Positions 10,941 through 22,029 of a stretch of DNA of 64,000 bases are shown here, piece by piece. Each line of letters begins with the position of its first letter. Within the stretch, counting starts at the first letter, position 1. The notes below the pieces were generated by a model. That model did no database searches. It saw nothing but the letters and a program-made list of their open reading frames with translations, and was not told the DNA's origin. Where the stretch lies: the NCBI GenBank assembly GCA_013339765.2, contig CM023452.1:161335942-161399941 (forward strand), in the 5' to 3' direction. A program made the translations under genes and the position numbers. The stretch comes from Haemaphysalis longicornis (lineage: Eukaryota; Arthropoda; Arachnida; Ixodida; Ixodidae).

Positions 10941-12215
10941 CCATAGAACTTTTTCAACTCCCAGCCCGGTTTTCTGCCATTCTCAACCTTCAGTACGCTT
11001 TATATGCTGACGATTTTAGGTTCTGGACAAACACTGCATCCCCTGGAGAGCAACAAGGTGTTTCGAGCAGGCCATCTATTGCTCACTTAGGGGCCTCCAG
11101 CAGTGCGGTCGGACATGTGCTCCCCATAAAGCCGTACTCGTTCTTCGATACCGCACCCGAGGCTTTCCCGAAACTTCTTTCCGGAGCCGTCTTTTACGAC
11201 CGATTCCTCACCCGTTCACTAAGTGGCCTCTCTCTGTATTATTGGCATGAGGTTACACGTAAACGGCTCTGGAGGGGTAATTCTCCCACAAGTCACAGTC
11301 AGTCAGCTAGCATCCGAAGAATCTGCACCCAGCACCATGGCTTAAAAGAACCAGACCCCAGCTGTCTTGTCTAAGCCCTACTGGCCAGTCGCATTACATA
11401 TGGTACTCTCTACATCACGCTTATGGCAAATGAAGGTGTCAAATTAGGCGCCTTTATCGGGATATCATGCAAGATGAGCATCGACCTCTCCGCCGTCACG
11501 CCTACTGCCAGTCTTTTACGATGATATATCTACAAACCCCTTTCTCAGCTCCTAATACCCAGTAGACTAAGCAAGTCACGCGCTTTGCCCTCATGACTAC
11601 GGCACCCGCGGTACCCCATAAACTAGGCTACACCAGTCCCCCGCCTTTCGACGGACCCGGGCGTGTCCGTCCTTCACTCCACCCTTATGACATCATGCCT
11701 TATATCTTTAAGTACACGCTCCCTTTATTAGTTAAAAGTCATAAGACAGGCCTGCGTCCCCCGCCTCACAGCCGAATACTACAGGAAACCGGACACCCGA
11801 TCCACAGAAATCGCTCCGTATACACCCCGCCTCGCTCACACACTGGTTGTCGTCTACTCCAAATTGGGCAATATTACCTCCCTCTGCCTTCTCCATGCAC
11901 GCACCACGACGGCAGAAGAGACAGCCATCACCCTGGCAGCAACGACGGCTTCCTCCAACTACGTGGCAATCCTCACAGACTCGCAGCAGGCTCGTTGAAA
12001 CTACTGTGCAGGCCACATCTTGCACAGAGGCCACATCTTGTGCAGGCCACATCTGCCTTCATGTCTCAAGACTTTGTCGTCAAGAAGGATCCCCTACACC
12101 GAGACATTGTGGGCCCCGGGGCATTCTGCTCTTCTAGTGAAACGAAGTGGCACACACCGGTGCCCGCGATCTTACCATTGTCAGTTTGTTATGTGCACCG
12201 AGAGAATAGGCTTTA
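10941..12215 (+). pseudogene. LINE copy A RT 3' part and RNase H
   Basis: Resumes the LINE after the TIR element. ALYADDFRFWTNTASPG (about 10990-11040) carries the YADD catalytic motif (motif C). RRICTQHHGLKE (about 11310) matches the RT thumb of copy C (RRICTHQHGLRE). The RNase H is seen as AEETAITLAATTAS...ILTDSQQA (about 11910-11990) and WAPGHSALL (about 12110-12135). Frames change several times. Homology ends near 12200. Confidence 0.75.
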
Positions 12216-12239
12216 AAATTAATAACTCAAAAATCCTAC

Positions 12240-12449
12240 CGGGTTTTTCCTCCTCCGGCACCGGTGGTGCTGTCCCGCCCTCTTCTCCATGTATACCGTA
12301 TGGACGGAGCACACCGCCTGCTATAAGTACACCGTCTTTGTCCATAATTGGCCCATGGTCTCCACTGGGGAAGCCACCACCGCCACTGCCGCCTCCACCG
12401 CCGCCAGAACTCCCAAAGCTGTCATCCGTGGACTCACTGTCGCCACCAC
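12240..12449 (-). CDS. Candidate host exon, Gly-rich then acidic
   Basis: On the minus strand a pyrimidine-rich tract ending in TTTGTTGTGCAG precedes 12449, and a donor-like GTAGGA follows 12240. They bound a 210-bp segment open in one frame. It would encode DSESTDDSFGSS, a glycine run, then GVLIAGGVLRPYGIHGEEGG and an acidic, proline-containing end (PPVPEEEKP). Both borders fall after the first codon base (phase 1-1), a symmetric exon class common in secreted and extracellular proteins. No family recognised. Its 5' phase matches the 3' phase of the membrane-segment exon at 18182-18285 on the same strand, so the two could belong to one gene. It lies just outside the LINE A homology. The alternative is chance low-complexity sequence. 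Confidence 0.4.
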
Positions 12450-12544
12450 CTGCACAACAAAACGAGCGAAAAGCACTGTTGAAGTACACCAGCGGCACAT
12501 CTGGGCGGAATCGTTACGAATGGCGTTTAAAATATCACGACATT

Positions 12545-12960
12545 TTTATTGCCGCTGCTAGGTAACGCACCTCCAGTTTCTTCATCCCTTCGCATCATAA
12601 TCTTACCGGCCACTCTCCGCTCCTACCACAAGCCATTGACATTATGTTCCTCCCCCTGTCTTTCGCCACTCATTGCCCTCATCATTTTCCAATCTCTTTC
12701 CCTTCTGCTTCCTTATCAACCCCCCCCCCGGTATCTTTCACCTCCCTCCTTGCACTCCACTTCCACTTCCTCCTCCTCATCTCTGCTTCCGACCTCATTC
12801 TCCCCGTCTCCGAAAAAACTGCTCGTTCTCGGGAGTTCCCCTACCCCCTTCCCCAGCATTTCTTTTGTCCCCATCCACCCTTTCTCTGACATTCGTCTTC
12901 AATTCCCTCTTCCCCCTTCCTTCTTTCACTACATTCATCCTATTTTTACTATTAGGCTTC
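12545..12960. repeat. Pyrimidine-rich repeat, copy 1
   Basis: C/T-rich sequence beginning ttattgccgctgctaggtaa. Its order of blocks (gccgctg, gtaacgc(a/t)cctcca(g/c)tttctt, ctttcgcca(c/g)t) recurs at 13681-13930. Origin unknown. The long open frames here are products of low complexity. Confidence 0.55.
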
Positions 12961-13354
12961 TTTTCTTGAGTCACGAGACCTTATGCTGCCTCACGGGTGA
13001 CTTGGCAAGGTCAACTAAAAATTACTGGGTCACGGTGGCTGACGCGAGTCTTCAGAAACACTTCTGAATTGGTGGTTACCCACACGAAAAGTAGTACTTT
13101 GTGGGCCAATGATGATTACATAACCCTAAGGGACTCACGGCCCGTTCACATGTAATTGCTGGTAACTAAACAGTTACCTCTAAGTCACTATTTACGGGTA
13201 AGTAGCTAGGGGTAATATTGGCGAGCGTACACACATTTCCCTAGTTGGTGCGGGTTGCAGAACCACAAACCAAATTACTTAGTTGAGGTTGCCCAACCAA
13301 GGCGACTGTGTTTAAAACGGCCTTAAATAGGCCTCCACAGGTTTGTATATTGTG

Positions 13355-13505
13355 ATCACCTATAATATGAAAAGAGAAAACGCCCGTGTGTACGACATTT
13401 TGGTTCTCGTTAAAGATCCCCAGGTAGTTAAAATGAATACGGAACACTTCACGACGGCGCGCCTCACTGCCTGTGTAACGTAGGCGAGTTAAACACCACA
13501 AACAC
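13355..13505 (+). repeat. Partial SINE body
   Basis: Read on the minus strand this contains attttaactacctggggatctttaacgag and acacacgggcgttttc in order. The same block order is seen at 17480-17640 and 51480-51600. I associate it with a tRNA-derived SINE common in tick genomes (from memory, not searched). The tRNA-like head is not evident here. Confidence 0.5.
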
Positions 13506-13512
13506 AAAATCT

Positions 13513-13540
13513 ATCGATCGATCAATCAATCAATCAATCA
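13513..13540. repeat. (ATCA)n microsatellite
   Basis: Two ATCG units followed by about five ATCA units. Confidence 0.9.
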
Positions 13541-13680
13541 CTATATCCCCTATACTATAGATCAGCTATACCTAGACGGCAGGCGGCGAAGTATCAAGCA
13601 AAGGCAACTTTCACGAAACACTGTGCGCAAAGACCGTGCATTCACTCGTGATACCTTGGATTAGAATTGTGAAACCTGAG

Positions 13681-13930
13681 CCATTATTATTTCCGCTGCC
13701 GCGTAACGCTCCTCCACTTTCTTCCTACCCTTCCCCCATCACCAGCTCCTCTACTACCCCTCATCCCGCAAGCCACTCACGATACACTCGAGTTCCTTTC
13801 TTTCGCCAGTAATTGCATCACCAGTTTTATCAATCTCTCCCGTCAGCCTCTGCTACACCCTCCCATCGACACTCAACCTAACTCTTGCTTCCCTCCCACC
13901 CTTCCACATCAACTTCTCCTTCCCCATCGT
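13681..13930. repeat. Pyrimidine-rich repeat, copy 2
   Basis: Partner of 12545-12960 in the same orientation, starting ccattattatttccgctgcc. It shares short blocks in the same order with small gaps. Confidence 0.5.
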
Positions 13931-14813
13931 ATCCTCCCCCTCACCGACAATATCCTGCACTCCCTCAGAGAGTGGCCAGAGGATCCGACCATGGATTTAG
14001 ATGCACCGGTCTCCGTTGTTTCTTTGCTGGATGGTCCTGCCTGGCGCTATACTACTCAAACTGTCTTCTCCTGAACATGTGCTCTCTTTTCACCCGCGCC
14101 AACCAATGTCAATACGATTTACACCGAAAACCTTGTTTGCACAGCGGGTCTCCCGCATCCGCGAAACGGGCAGAGCGTAGTTGAAAGGGCCACGAAAATG
14201 CCATCGGTGCGACAGATTGAGATGAGAAGCAAGTTTCTTAGTTCAACAGAAACAATTCGAGCACAGGTAATTCAAGCCATATTGTCAAAAATAACATTTC
14301 CATAATTACGCTTCCTACGGAAACACTAAGAATACTACATGTTCTCGCAAGTGTGGGACTACTCATACACGAACAGTAAAGCATGCCACACCCAAACAAA
14401 CACGCTATCCACACATATAAACCGACGTTAAGAGTTCACGCAGTGCAGTTTATGCCCAGAACATGCTTTGTATAGGAATAGCCATTAGGACTACTACATT
14501 AGAGCTATGTTTTATCTAAAGTAATAGCGCCAACACAGGACAAAATTAAGAAGGCACGAACACAGGGCTGTGTTAGTACAGCATCTTAATTCAGAAGGCA
14601 CGAACACAGCCTGCACTAGTTCAGCAGCTCTTGATTGACATTGCTACTGCAAACAGCGCTTTCCTGGAAATGAAATTCATATTAGCAACAGCGGCGGTGA
14701 CAACACGCAAGCACCCCTTTATTCTCAGAAACGTTTGACGCCAAACGTACCAGATATTGCCCTCGACCATATCCGATGATGCTACAAAAACTATGGTCGA
14801 TTCCTTTATTACA
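13931..14813. other. No gene seen
   Basis: Short open frames only. aaggcacgaacacag is duplicated near 14550-14605 with its surroundings. No domain recognised. Confidence 0.5.
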
Positions 14814-14815
14814 TA

Positions 14816-15444
14816 CCGTAATTACCCGATTCTAACGCGCCCCCCAATTCTAACGCGCACCATATTTTCCTGGCAAAAAAACGAAAAAACTTGCACTTCC
14901 GGTTTTAGCGCGCACGGAACTTTGTGATCAAGAAAAACGAATGCGAGATAAACGGGTGATTTATTTCTCGAAGTAATCTCACCCTTCTCCCTCCTCGTCG
15001 CTCTCCGCTGACCACATCTCGTCCTTGGTGCCGTCTAGCGCGTTCGCGATGCCACACTTCATAACCAACGTTCAACCATGATCGATGGGATCGTAGCCCA
15101 CGCCTCGCACGCCCATCCTGCGAACTTATCCAGAAGCGCACGCTTCAGCCGACCACTCGTTTTTAACGCGCGAGAGCCGCTGCTGCCATTGCTATTATCA
15201 AGTGCGCAAGTAGAACGATTTGACGATTTGTGTGAACGCCGATAGAGAAGCCTGGGCGCCTATAGGCTTCCTGTGTCCGAAAAATTGTTGCTAAAAGCTT
15301 TGGCGCCATCCTGAGATGGCGATGGGCCAGACGAAATTTCCGTTGTTTCGGCAGTTTCGGTTTAGTATCCGATTCTAATGCGCATGTGATTTTTCGACCT
15401 ATTTTTCCGGAAAAAAGGTGCGCGTTAGAATCGGGTAATTACGT
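14816..15444 (-). mobile_element. pogo/Tigger-type deletion derivative
   Basis: Terminal inverted repeats: left CCGTAATTACCCGATTCTAA from 14816, and right its mirror ending at 15444 (one mismatch at the last base). TA lies directly outside both ends (14814-14815 and 15445-15446), as expected for the IS630-Tc1-mariner superfamily. Copies of TTCTAACGCGC and close variants repeat inside both ends and look like subterminal transposase-binding repeats. A minus-strand fragment encodes the C-terminus of a pogo/Tigger transposase (14979-15120), so the element arose by internal deletion of an autonomous copy. Confidence 0.8.
14979..15120 (-). pseudogene. C-terminal remnant of a pogo/Tigger transposase
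   Basis: The minus strand reads KCGIANALDGTKDEMWSAES followed by a short acidic tail and a TGA stop (complement of 14979-14981). The segment K-C-G-I-x-N-A-L-D-G-T-x-D is the conserved end of pogo/Tigger transposases. Just upstream, in another frame, AWATIPSIMVERW fits the preceding conserved region, so one frameshift separates the two pieces. The DDE catalytic core is absent. It sits inside the TIR pair at 14816-15444. Confidence 0.75.
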
Positions 15445-15446
15445 TA

Positions 15447-17479
15447 TTTTTTTCTCGAGATCACTTCTCGGCGGAAATGACATTCTCTTTCTCACAACAA
15501 CTTGAATATCGTGTATGTTAACAAAAACTAGGTTACGAAAAAATTCATCACAAATAAAATGTAGTACAGAGCTGCGGAAAAGTTTAATTTGGTAGAAAAA
15601 AAAGCCTGCCGCCTTGCTACCAAATTTGACAGCTCCTAGTGCTTGACAGAAAAAGCTTTAGCGGAGAAGCAATGCTGCGTTTATGGCCTATAGTTAGACA
15701 CTCTTCAGCTGCTACAATTTTTGGAGACAACACAGCTGCATAGTTTGCTTGTATTACCGATGGGAAGTACAGTGACAGAAACTCAGGAATCGGGAATTTT
15801 ATATTTTACTAGCGCTAACACACTAACTTTGAAAATTCTGCAGTATTGCTCGTGTTCAAGCGCTGATCATAGTGTGCGTAGTTGTATGTCAGAATGCAGG
15901 CTCGGCCTTTCTTGAAAATATGTGTAAAGTACATTGCATCTGAAGGTGTGGGCTTACTTAAAAAGTTGTACCAAGGACATTGATTTCTAAAATATTGGGC
16001 TTACTTGAAAACGTGCACCAAGGACATTGATTTCTGAAAGTTTAATCGGACATAATTTTGTTTTAGAGAAAAAAATATTTCTCGTACTGAGCTAACACCA
16101 CGGCCTCCGTAGGTTGGCCAATAAGTTCCCTCCACTGCGCCGACAGTGTCCTGCGGCGGCCGTGCAGTTCGAGAGACCGCATGTTTTGTTTGGTTCCAAA
16201 GATGTCGTTCGCTTCGTAAAAGGGATTCGACATGCATCCCCCTGCCTTCCGCGATGCCGCAGATGAAGTAAATGAGTAAAACCGGAAGCGATAAAGACTG
16301 AAACACGACGCCACACGTAAATTAGTGAAGATTGGGCGTCGTGAATTGTAACAGCGATGGAACAGGTTAAATCGCTGGACCGCAGGTGTTGGCTGACGAA
16401 GAGAAGGTAAAAATATTTCAAGTTGTGCCGCCTTTCCTGGAAGGTTTCTAGGTACAATAGAATTAAAAGCTCAAGCTGCACCACTTCATAGGAACAGCAA
16501 GCAACGTATCTAAGAGATATGAAAAGCAGTCTCCAGGTTGATGAGAGGATACCTCGTGACACTTCGCAGAAAATTGTAATATTCTGCAGTGAGATGCTCC
16601 CTCAGTCTACCGCTCGGTACATACGCAAGCCAGGGTGCACTTGTTTTTGGCATGCTGTTGTTCAAAAGAAACTAGGCCCTTTGTGTAAAATCGCCTGCCC
16701 TGAATTCGGATGTTATAGACCACCTGAAGCCCCCGTGGTGAAACTTCGATGCCAGGCGTATCAGATTCTTGACCATGGATTTTCTGCAGTCTTTAAAATT
16801 TATTATTCTTCAGTGGGTGCATCATCACAATACAAGAAAAAAATGTTTTCTAAATTTGGGAAAAAAACGCGGCACAGGGAAGAGATTTGCAGTCAGGGCC
16901 ACTCTTCCGAGAGCTTAGTAGGGACACATACGCCCACCAGCATTTTACAAGGGCCGAAAAGAATATGAATGGTGTATCTCAGCAAGCAATACTTGCCAAG
17001 GGGAAAAGAATTAGGGTCGGCGACCTCAGTGGATGCTGCAGCCTCCTAAATTCACCAAGGAAGGCCTGGAGACCTATGATTTACGACATGTATCTGTATG
17101 TAAGCAGCATTCCGGGTGTGATTTGAGAGCTCCTGCAACTGACCGTCTGCCGACAACGCCCTCCCGAGCCGCACTTCAAAAAACCAGCTAGTCAAGTGAC
17201 AAGCAAAAACCGCATGCGGCCACCCCATCTACCACTTCGTACAGTGAATAGAACCTACGGCCCACCAAATCAGGCCGTGGTGGCCGCTCAATACAAAAAT
17301 ATATATTCTCCCCCTAAAACAAAAAGTACTCCGATTACCTCTCAAAATTGCCTTCTGTAGACACTTTCAAATAGGCCCAACTGTATTTTGATATGAAACC
17401 GCCTCGCACTACAATAGATTAGGATTTGATTAGGACTTTTACCGCGCAGACGCTTCAGAAGGGATAAGGCGTGCCGTAT
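15447..17479. other. No gene seen
   Basis: Single-copy-looking, AT-leaning sequence. A short internal duplication places aaggacattgatttct at about 15974 and 16020. A 149-codon plus-strand frame (16519-16968) and a 156-codon minus-strand frame (16092-16562) have no recognisable signature and are overlapped by frames on the other strand. Confidence 0.5.
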
Positions 17480-17640
17480 TGGAAGGCACCGCAATAATTT
17501 TGACCACCTGAGGATCTTTATTGTGCGCCAAAACCTCGAACACACGGGCGCTTTAACTTTTCATCTCCATCCGAAAAGCGGCCGCCGCGGTCAGGAATAT
17601 AACCCGCCCACACTGCTAAAGAGACTGAAGATGAGTAACT
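17480..17640 (-). repeat. SINE fragment
   Basis: The order attttgaccacctgaggatcttta, acacacgggcgcttta, ccgaaaagcggccgccgcgg, tcaggaatataaccc matches the better preserved SINE at 51480-51755, whose Pol III B box is read from the minus strand. Here the B box is degraded. Confidence 0.55.
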
Positions 17641-18080
17641 TGCAAATTGTCCGAAGCAAATCTGTTTATCGCTCCAAAGCCACTCTATTCCTATATTTTC
17701 CCCATCTTATGCCTCCGCATCGTATCCAAGAATTGTTACACCTATAAAAATGTCTTAATATTGCCAGGAAACGCCGCATTGCTTCCACGCTGACATTTTG
17801 ACAGACATATATGAACTAAGTGCGCTGTGGCAAGAAAGCATGGTTCTTTTTTGACCAACTGAAATTTTAAACCGCGCTCTGTGTGATGTAAATTTTTATT
17901 AATTTTTCGGAACGTAGGTTTTGATCACACCACGATATTCAAACAGCTTGGATAGAGATAGGTAAATTTTCCTTTAAGAATGTGTTACGCGAAAGAATAG
18001 TGTAGTTAAGGTATTAACCATGAGTTTTTATAGTGTGATCGGAGGAGGTCCCGCGCTCTTCTTTGGACGTTTGGCGTGGA
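17641..18080. other. No gene seen
   Basis: AT-rich sequence between the SINE fragment and the candidate membrane-segment exon. Nothing recognised. Confidence 0.5.
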
Positions 18081-18181
18081 CTAGCCCCTCGAGGAAATGA
18101 ACAACGGCATAGCCCTAAGCATTTCCCGCAAAGCCTTCATGCACGCGGCGTCCTGTTGTCGGAGATTCTCATTGCACTCAC

Positions 18182-18285
18182 CTGCTCCTGATGATCCTAG
18201 CAAGGCGTAGGTCACGGCACCCGTAAGTAGAATGAACACAATGGCCAATATTCCGAAGCCCAGATAGGTGACCGACCTTGAATCA
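18182..18285 (-). CDS. Candidate host exon encoding a membrane segment
   Basis: The minus strand shows an acceptor-like ...ATATGCACGCAG before 18285 and a strong donor, AGGAGCAG|GTGAGTGC, at 18182/18181. The enclosed 104 nt encode DSRSVT followed by the hydrophobic run YLGFGILAIVFILLTGAV and TYALLGSSGAG: one membrane-spanning helix. It begins with one base of a split codon and ends in phase 1. If the donor is ignored, the frame stays open to a TAG at 18081-18083, adding a short Cys-containing tail (ECNENLRQQDAACMKALREM), so this could instead be a last exon. No ATG precedes it in frame, so an upstream exon is required. A Ser/Arg/Lys-rich open stretch on the same strand near 18590-18680 might be the cytoplasmic part, but I found no convincing donor. 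A short cytoplasmic tail plus one helix fits type II ectoenzymes such as M13 peptidases. That is a guess. Confidence 0.45.
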
Positions 18286-18494
18286 CTGCGTGCATATTAC
18301 AGGTACGCATGAGGTCTCTTAACCTTCTGCGCCAAATTTGAACTCAACAGCAGAACCGCTTTCCCGTAATAATACCACGACGTCTTCCTGCTTAAGAGGG
18401 AAAAATATCTTGCCAACGAGAAAATAGGGCTACGAATGACGAAGACCATCCGAGTGGGATGCACATGAGCTGCAATCTGTTCCACCGACCTCAT

Positions 18495-20150
18495 TTAAAA
18501 ATAGACTCATCTTACCTAGTAATACGGTTTGACAAGACAACGTCTCCACCGATGTGGTCCTGGTGCATTTATCTTCGGCATTTAAAATTTGGACTTCGAC
18601 TGCGTGGATGGTCGGAAGAACTTCGCTTCTTGCGACTTTCCTTGACGACTTTCTTGAAAGTTCTCAGTGATATCAGCGGTGGGGAAACCGAGACATATAC
18701 AGCTTCGCTGCAAATTGTGCATTTGCTGCATAGAGGAGGACAGGTGCATCATTGCGGTCATTGCGGTCATTCGCGAGTTTATTTTAGGAAAACTGTAAAC
18801 TTGTCGGTTTCCCCATCACTTATATGGCTGACACCATTAACTTCAACTAACCACACACAAATTTATTATAGATTATGACAACTCCTGTCTGTAGTAATCG
18901 AAGGGCGTCGACGGAAGTGTGGAGACGTAATCGCAGTTGCTCGCTCCAGCACCAGTGCCTACGCCGACAATTACGTACTCGCCATAATAAGTTCACAGTG
19001 ACGCTGTAAACATTACACGAATCTCGTCTGCTGTCCATACACTGGCATCCGCTGCAGTCAGGTTACAGAAAACGGACGTAACTTGTTTTGTCGGCACTAT
19101 AACTAAAAAAATTGTATGCAAATGGCTGCTAAGGAGACTTCACCATAACGCCGAATTTTCCTTACACCTTACTAATAGTTCACAGCGAAGACGTTACAGG
19201 ATTACGGTGTATTCTCGGTACACGGCCGCCTACGCAAAGGGTATGGTTACAGAAAACGGTTAAGACTCTTGTTTTTCCCGCGGTCCCGAAAAACATATGT
19301 ACCAAAATTATCCGCTAATGTGTCTCTGGCTTGCACAAAGTTTCTTCCTCTTTCCTCAGTTCCATTGTTCCCTGTGACGCTATAAATATTGTAATATTCT
19401 CCTCTATGGGCGTCAGCAGGGTTTTGTCCTGAGGGTGCAAATCTGTTGCTGGAGGCGGAGCCTCGGGGGGGTGGGGGTTCCTAGCATAGTAAGAACTAAA
19501 TTCCGCAGCATCCAAGAAATCAAATTTAACATATTGAAATTCTTTACAGCTCTGCACGGATGCAAGCGTCAAAATATGTATTAACTATCATACATGACAA
19601 CAAGGAACTACAGCGTTATGTAATATTGACATGGTGAAAACAGCGCATCCAAGATGAAGACAAAGAAGGGAACACAAATGAGGCGCTGTTTTCACCAGGA
19701 ACATTCACCAACTTGCCCAGTTTGCCGCAGTCGTAATCTCGACACTTTATGAAGCAGAATGTTCAAAGACACATGTCTCCCGCCAATAGAGCAATTAAGT
19801 AGAAATCAATGAAGTTGCAAGGCAAGGCTTCGAAAATTAGCGTTGTTTTCCAAACCTATCGTTGCACTCACTCATCTGTAAAAGCCCCATGCGACGCCCG
19901 CATTGAAAAGTGGTTATCTCTGCAAAAGCTCTTGGCCCTTCCTTTGCAGTTTCTTCGGAACGCGGGACGGCACGTGCTCATTTGGCGCAGTGATTACGCG
20001 TGTCACATGGACTCCGCAGATTTCCATTTAGAGACGCGGAATTCCCGACGTATAAAAGTTTTCAACCAACCCATCATCTCCGTGAAGCTCCCGTCCATGC
20101 AAAGATACTAGCTGTTTCCCCTAAGTGAATATTTCTCTAATTCACGGTCA
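18495..20150. other. No certain gene
   Basis: Short frames only. On the minus strand near 18590-18680 a frame reads SRKKRSSSDHPRSRSP, a basic Ser/Arg-rich stretch. It might be an exon upstream of the membrane segment, but its borders are unconvincing. A G-run (gggggggtggggg) lies near 19469. Confidence 0.4.
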
Positions 20151-20288
20151 AAGTTCCTCAGTGGCGAGCTGGGCCTACTTCCAGTGAGGGGGGAGTATTG
20201 ATGAGATCAAGGAATGTCGAGCGCCGCCGCCTGCTCGGCGCTTCCGCCGAGCCACCCGAACAAAACCCGAAGCGATGCCTAGGACATC

Positions 20289-21990
20289 ATGGCCTACCAG
20301 ACATCCCATGAAGGGAATGACACTGCAGAGAGCTCGTCTGTGAGTGATGGAAGCTCGAAATGATTCGACGTTGTGAGTGAGGCCCAAGGACCAGGATGAA
20401 GCAAACCGCTAAGTAGCCAGACCTAACCTCGACCAAGCCGGCACTCAAGCCTACAGCTGAATCCACCTGGTAAAGAAGTCAACCTCCCCTCCCTTTGAAC
20501 AACTACGAGCTCGTAACTGGGCACCACCTGAATCTCACAGACATTATCCCGACGGAGCTCCCGAAAGTCCTACACCAAACAACAAAGCTCACGTGGTGCC
20601 AGGCACAGTTCCGTCTTCGAATCGACGGTGTTCAAAATACGGCAATGGTGAGCACATCTCCCTGCTTGGCAGCGGAAGCTCTCCACTACCAGAGGCATGT
20701 TATGTTTGGAGGGAACATCTACCCAGTTCAATTTTATCGTCTCGTGCAGGACGATTCATTGAAGGGGGTCATCCACGACAACTTCCTACACTATTCTAAC
20801 CAAGAAATTCTTGAAAGCATCTTCCTTCCCGGATTTGAGTTCATCGCCTGTAAAAAGTTCAGAAATTCATCTACAGTGATCGTAACCATCCACGGCAAAA
20901 CGTGCAATTGTACGTGTATCACCAGAGAGCTGAACACCGTAACTACTTGTATAGGAAGACGGTTCCTGCGTCCACCATCGGCCAACAAATAGGCCATCGA
21001 TCCACAGCTGTCCACGTTCCCTACCTGCGGAATCAAGGACCCGGCCGATGGCCACGAGTGGAAGCCCTGCTGCTCCCTGTGAAAGGGGGAGCACCTGCCG
21101 GCACCTAAGGGCAGCCCGCTGCGTTTCTGTGAACCGTACGTCAAACAACAAAATGCGCTGGCACGACAAAGTGCAGCATCCCAGGCTCCGGGAGGGTGGC
21201 GCACAGCCATCTTCACCCCACAAAGTGGCTGCCATCGTCGGAGAACCGGGAACACCCGTGTCCTCCCAGGCTCCTCCTCATCGCGACAGAACTCTGGATC
21301 GCGGTCACAGTCAGAGTCAAGTTGCCAGAGCCGTTCTTCAAGGGGTGGCCGCAGCACTAGGGAGGTGAGCTGGGCTAACATCGCTTCTCCCACTGCTTGA
21401 GTCGTCCTTCCCTCCAATCTAACTCATATCATACCTATTAGGCAGCCGTCGTTTAGAACTGTGAGCGCTAGAGAGAAAAGTTGATGAGATATGTGCCGAG
21501 CTAGCCCGGCTTCGCAGGACATATGAGAAACTCAATCCCGATAAAGGAAACGGCCAGAATACCGTTCCACAGAATGCAACTCCGCCATGGACACTTCTCC
21601 CCGAGCTTAAAAGGCCACTCCCCCTCTTGCTGCGGAGGCCTTTGCTTCCTCAAGAGCGGCGACAACGCTAGAAATCCAAAAACAGCCACAGCCAGTTCTT
21701 TTTGAGACAAATGCTATTCCCACCCAAAGCCCAATATATCCAGTTACAACTCTCCTGAACCAAATTAGTGCAGGACTCACAGAGCAATGTTGGCAGATCG
21801 CATAGCTAGAAGAGCTCGTCACACAGCAAGGAGCGCAGATTCAAGGACAATCAGCCCATGTAGTCCACCAATCGGCAAAAATAGAAAGCTCCAGGCACGT
21901 GTAGAGAATACAGAATCCAGCTCCCTCCGAAAGAGGCAATCACCATATTCCCGATCATGGATAACTGCAAACCAAGACCCTACCTCTGTT
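20289..21990 (+). pseudogene. LINE copy B ORF1
   Basis: Begins ATGGCCTACC at 20289 (MAYQTSHEGNDTAESSSVSD), an acidic N-terminus like copy D's. The most informative part is about 20750-20960: GVIHDNFLHYSNQEILESIF then LPGFEFIACKKF, colinear with GVIHDVPDHYTPEDILGDLW and LPGNEFMACRRL of copy D. The zinc-knuckle region is degraded. An RS-rich stretch and VSWANIASPTA (about 21366) follow, then a coiled-coil-like tail (ARERKVDEICAELARLRRTY, about 21470-21530). At least five frame breaks. The intact family protein would bind LINE RNA. Confidence 0.7.
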
Positions 21991-22029
21991 GACGATGGAA
22001 GCCCACAACACTCGGCAGTGTGATACTAT

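Larger units (their letters stand above)
5711..12215 (+). mobile_element. Ancient I-group LINE, copy A (interrupted)
   Basis: A non-LTR retrotransposon recognised by colinear fragments rather than open frames: zinc-knuckle-like ORF1 pieces (about 5900-6480), an endonuclease GDFNAP motif near 8001, the RT core (9595-9812 and 10941 onward) and an RNase H (11800-12180). The order and the protein fragments match LINE copies B, C and D in this window. It is riddled with stops and frameshifts and contains a 1.1-kb TIR element at 9813-10940. The exact 5' start is uncertain: it begins somewhere after the gypsy LTR. The RNase H places it in the I group of LINEs. Confidence 0.8.

Noticed and set aside
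12549..13067. 172-codon Ser/Pro/Leu-rich frame
   Set aside because: Product of a C/T-rich repeat that is duplicated nearby. No coding signature.
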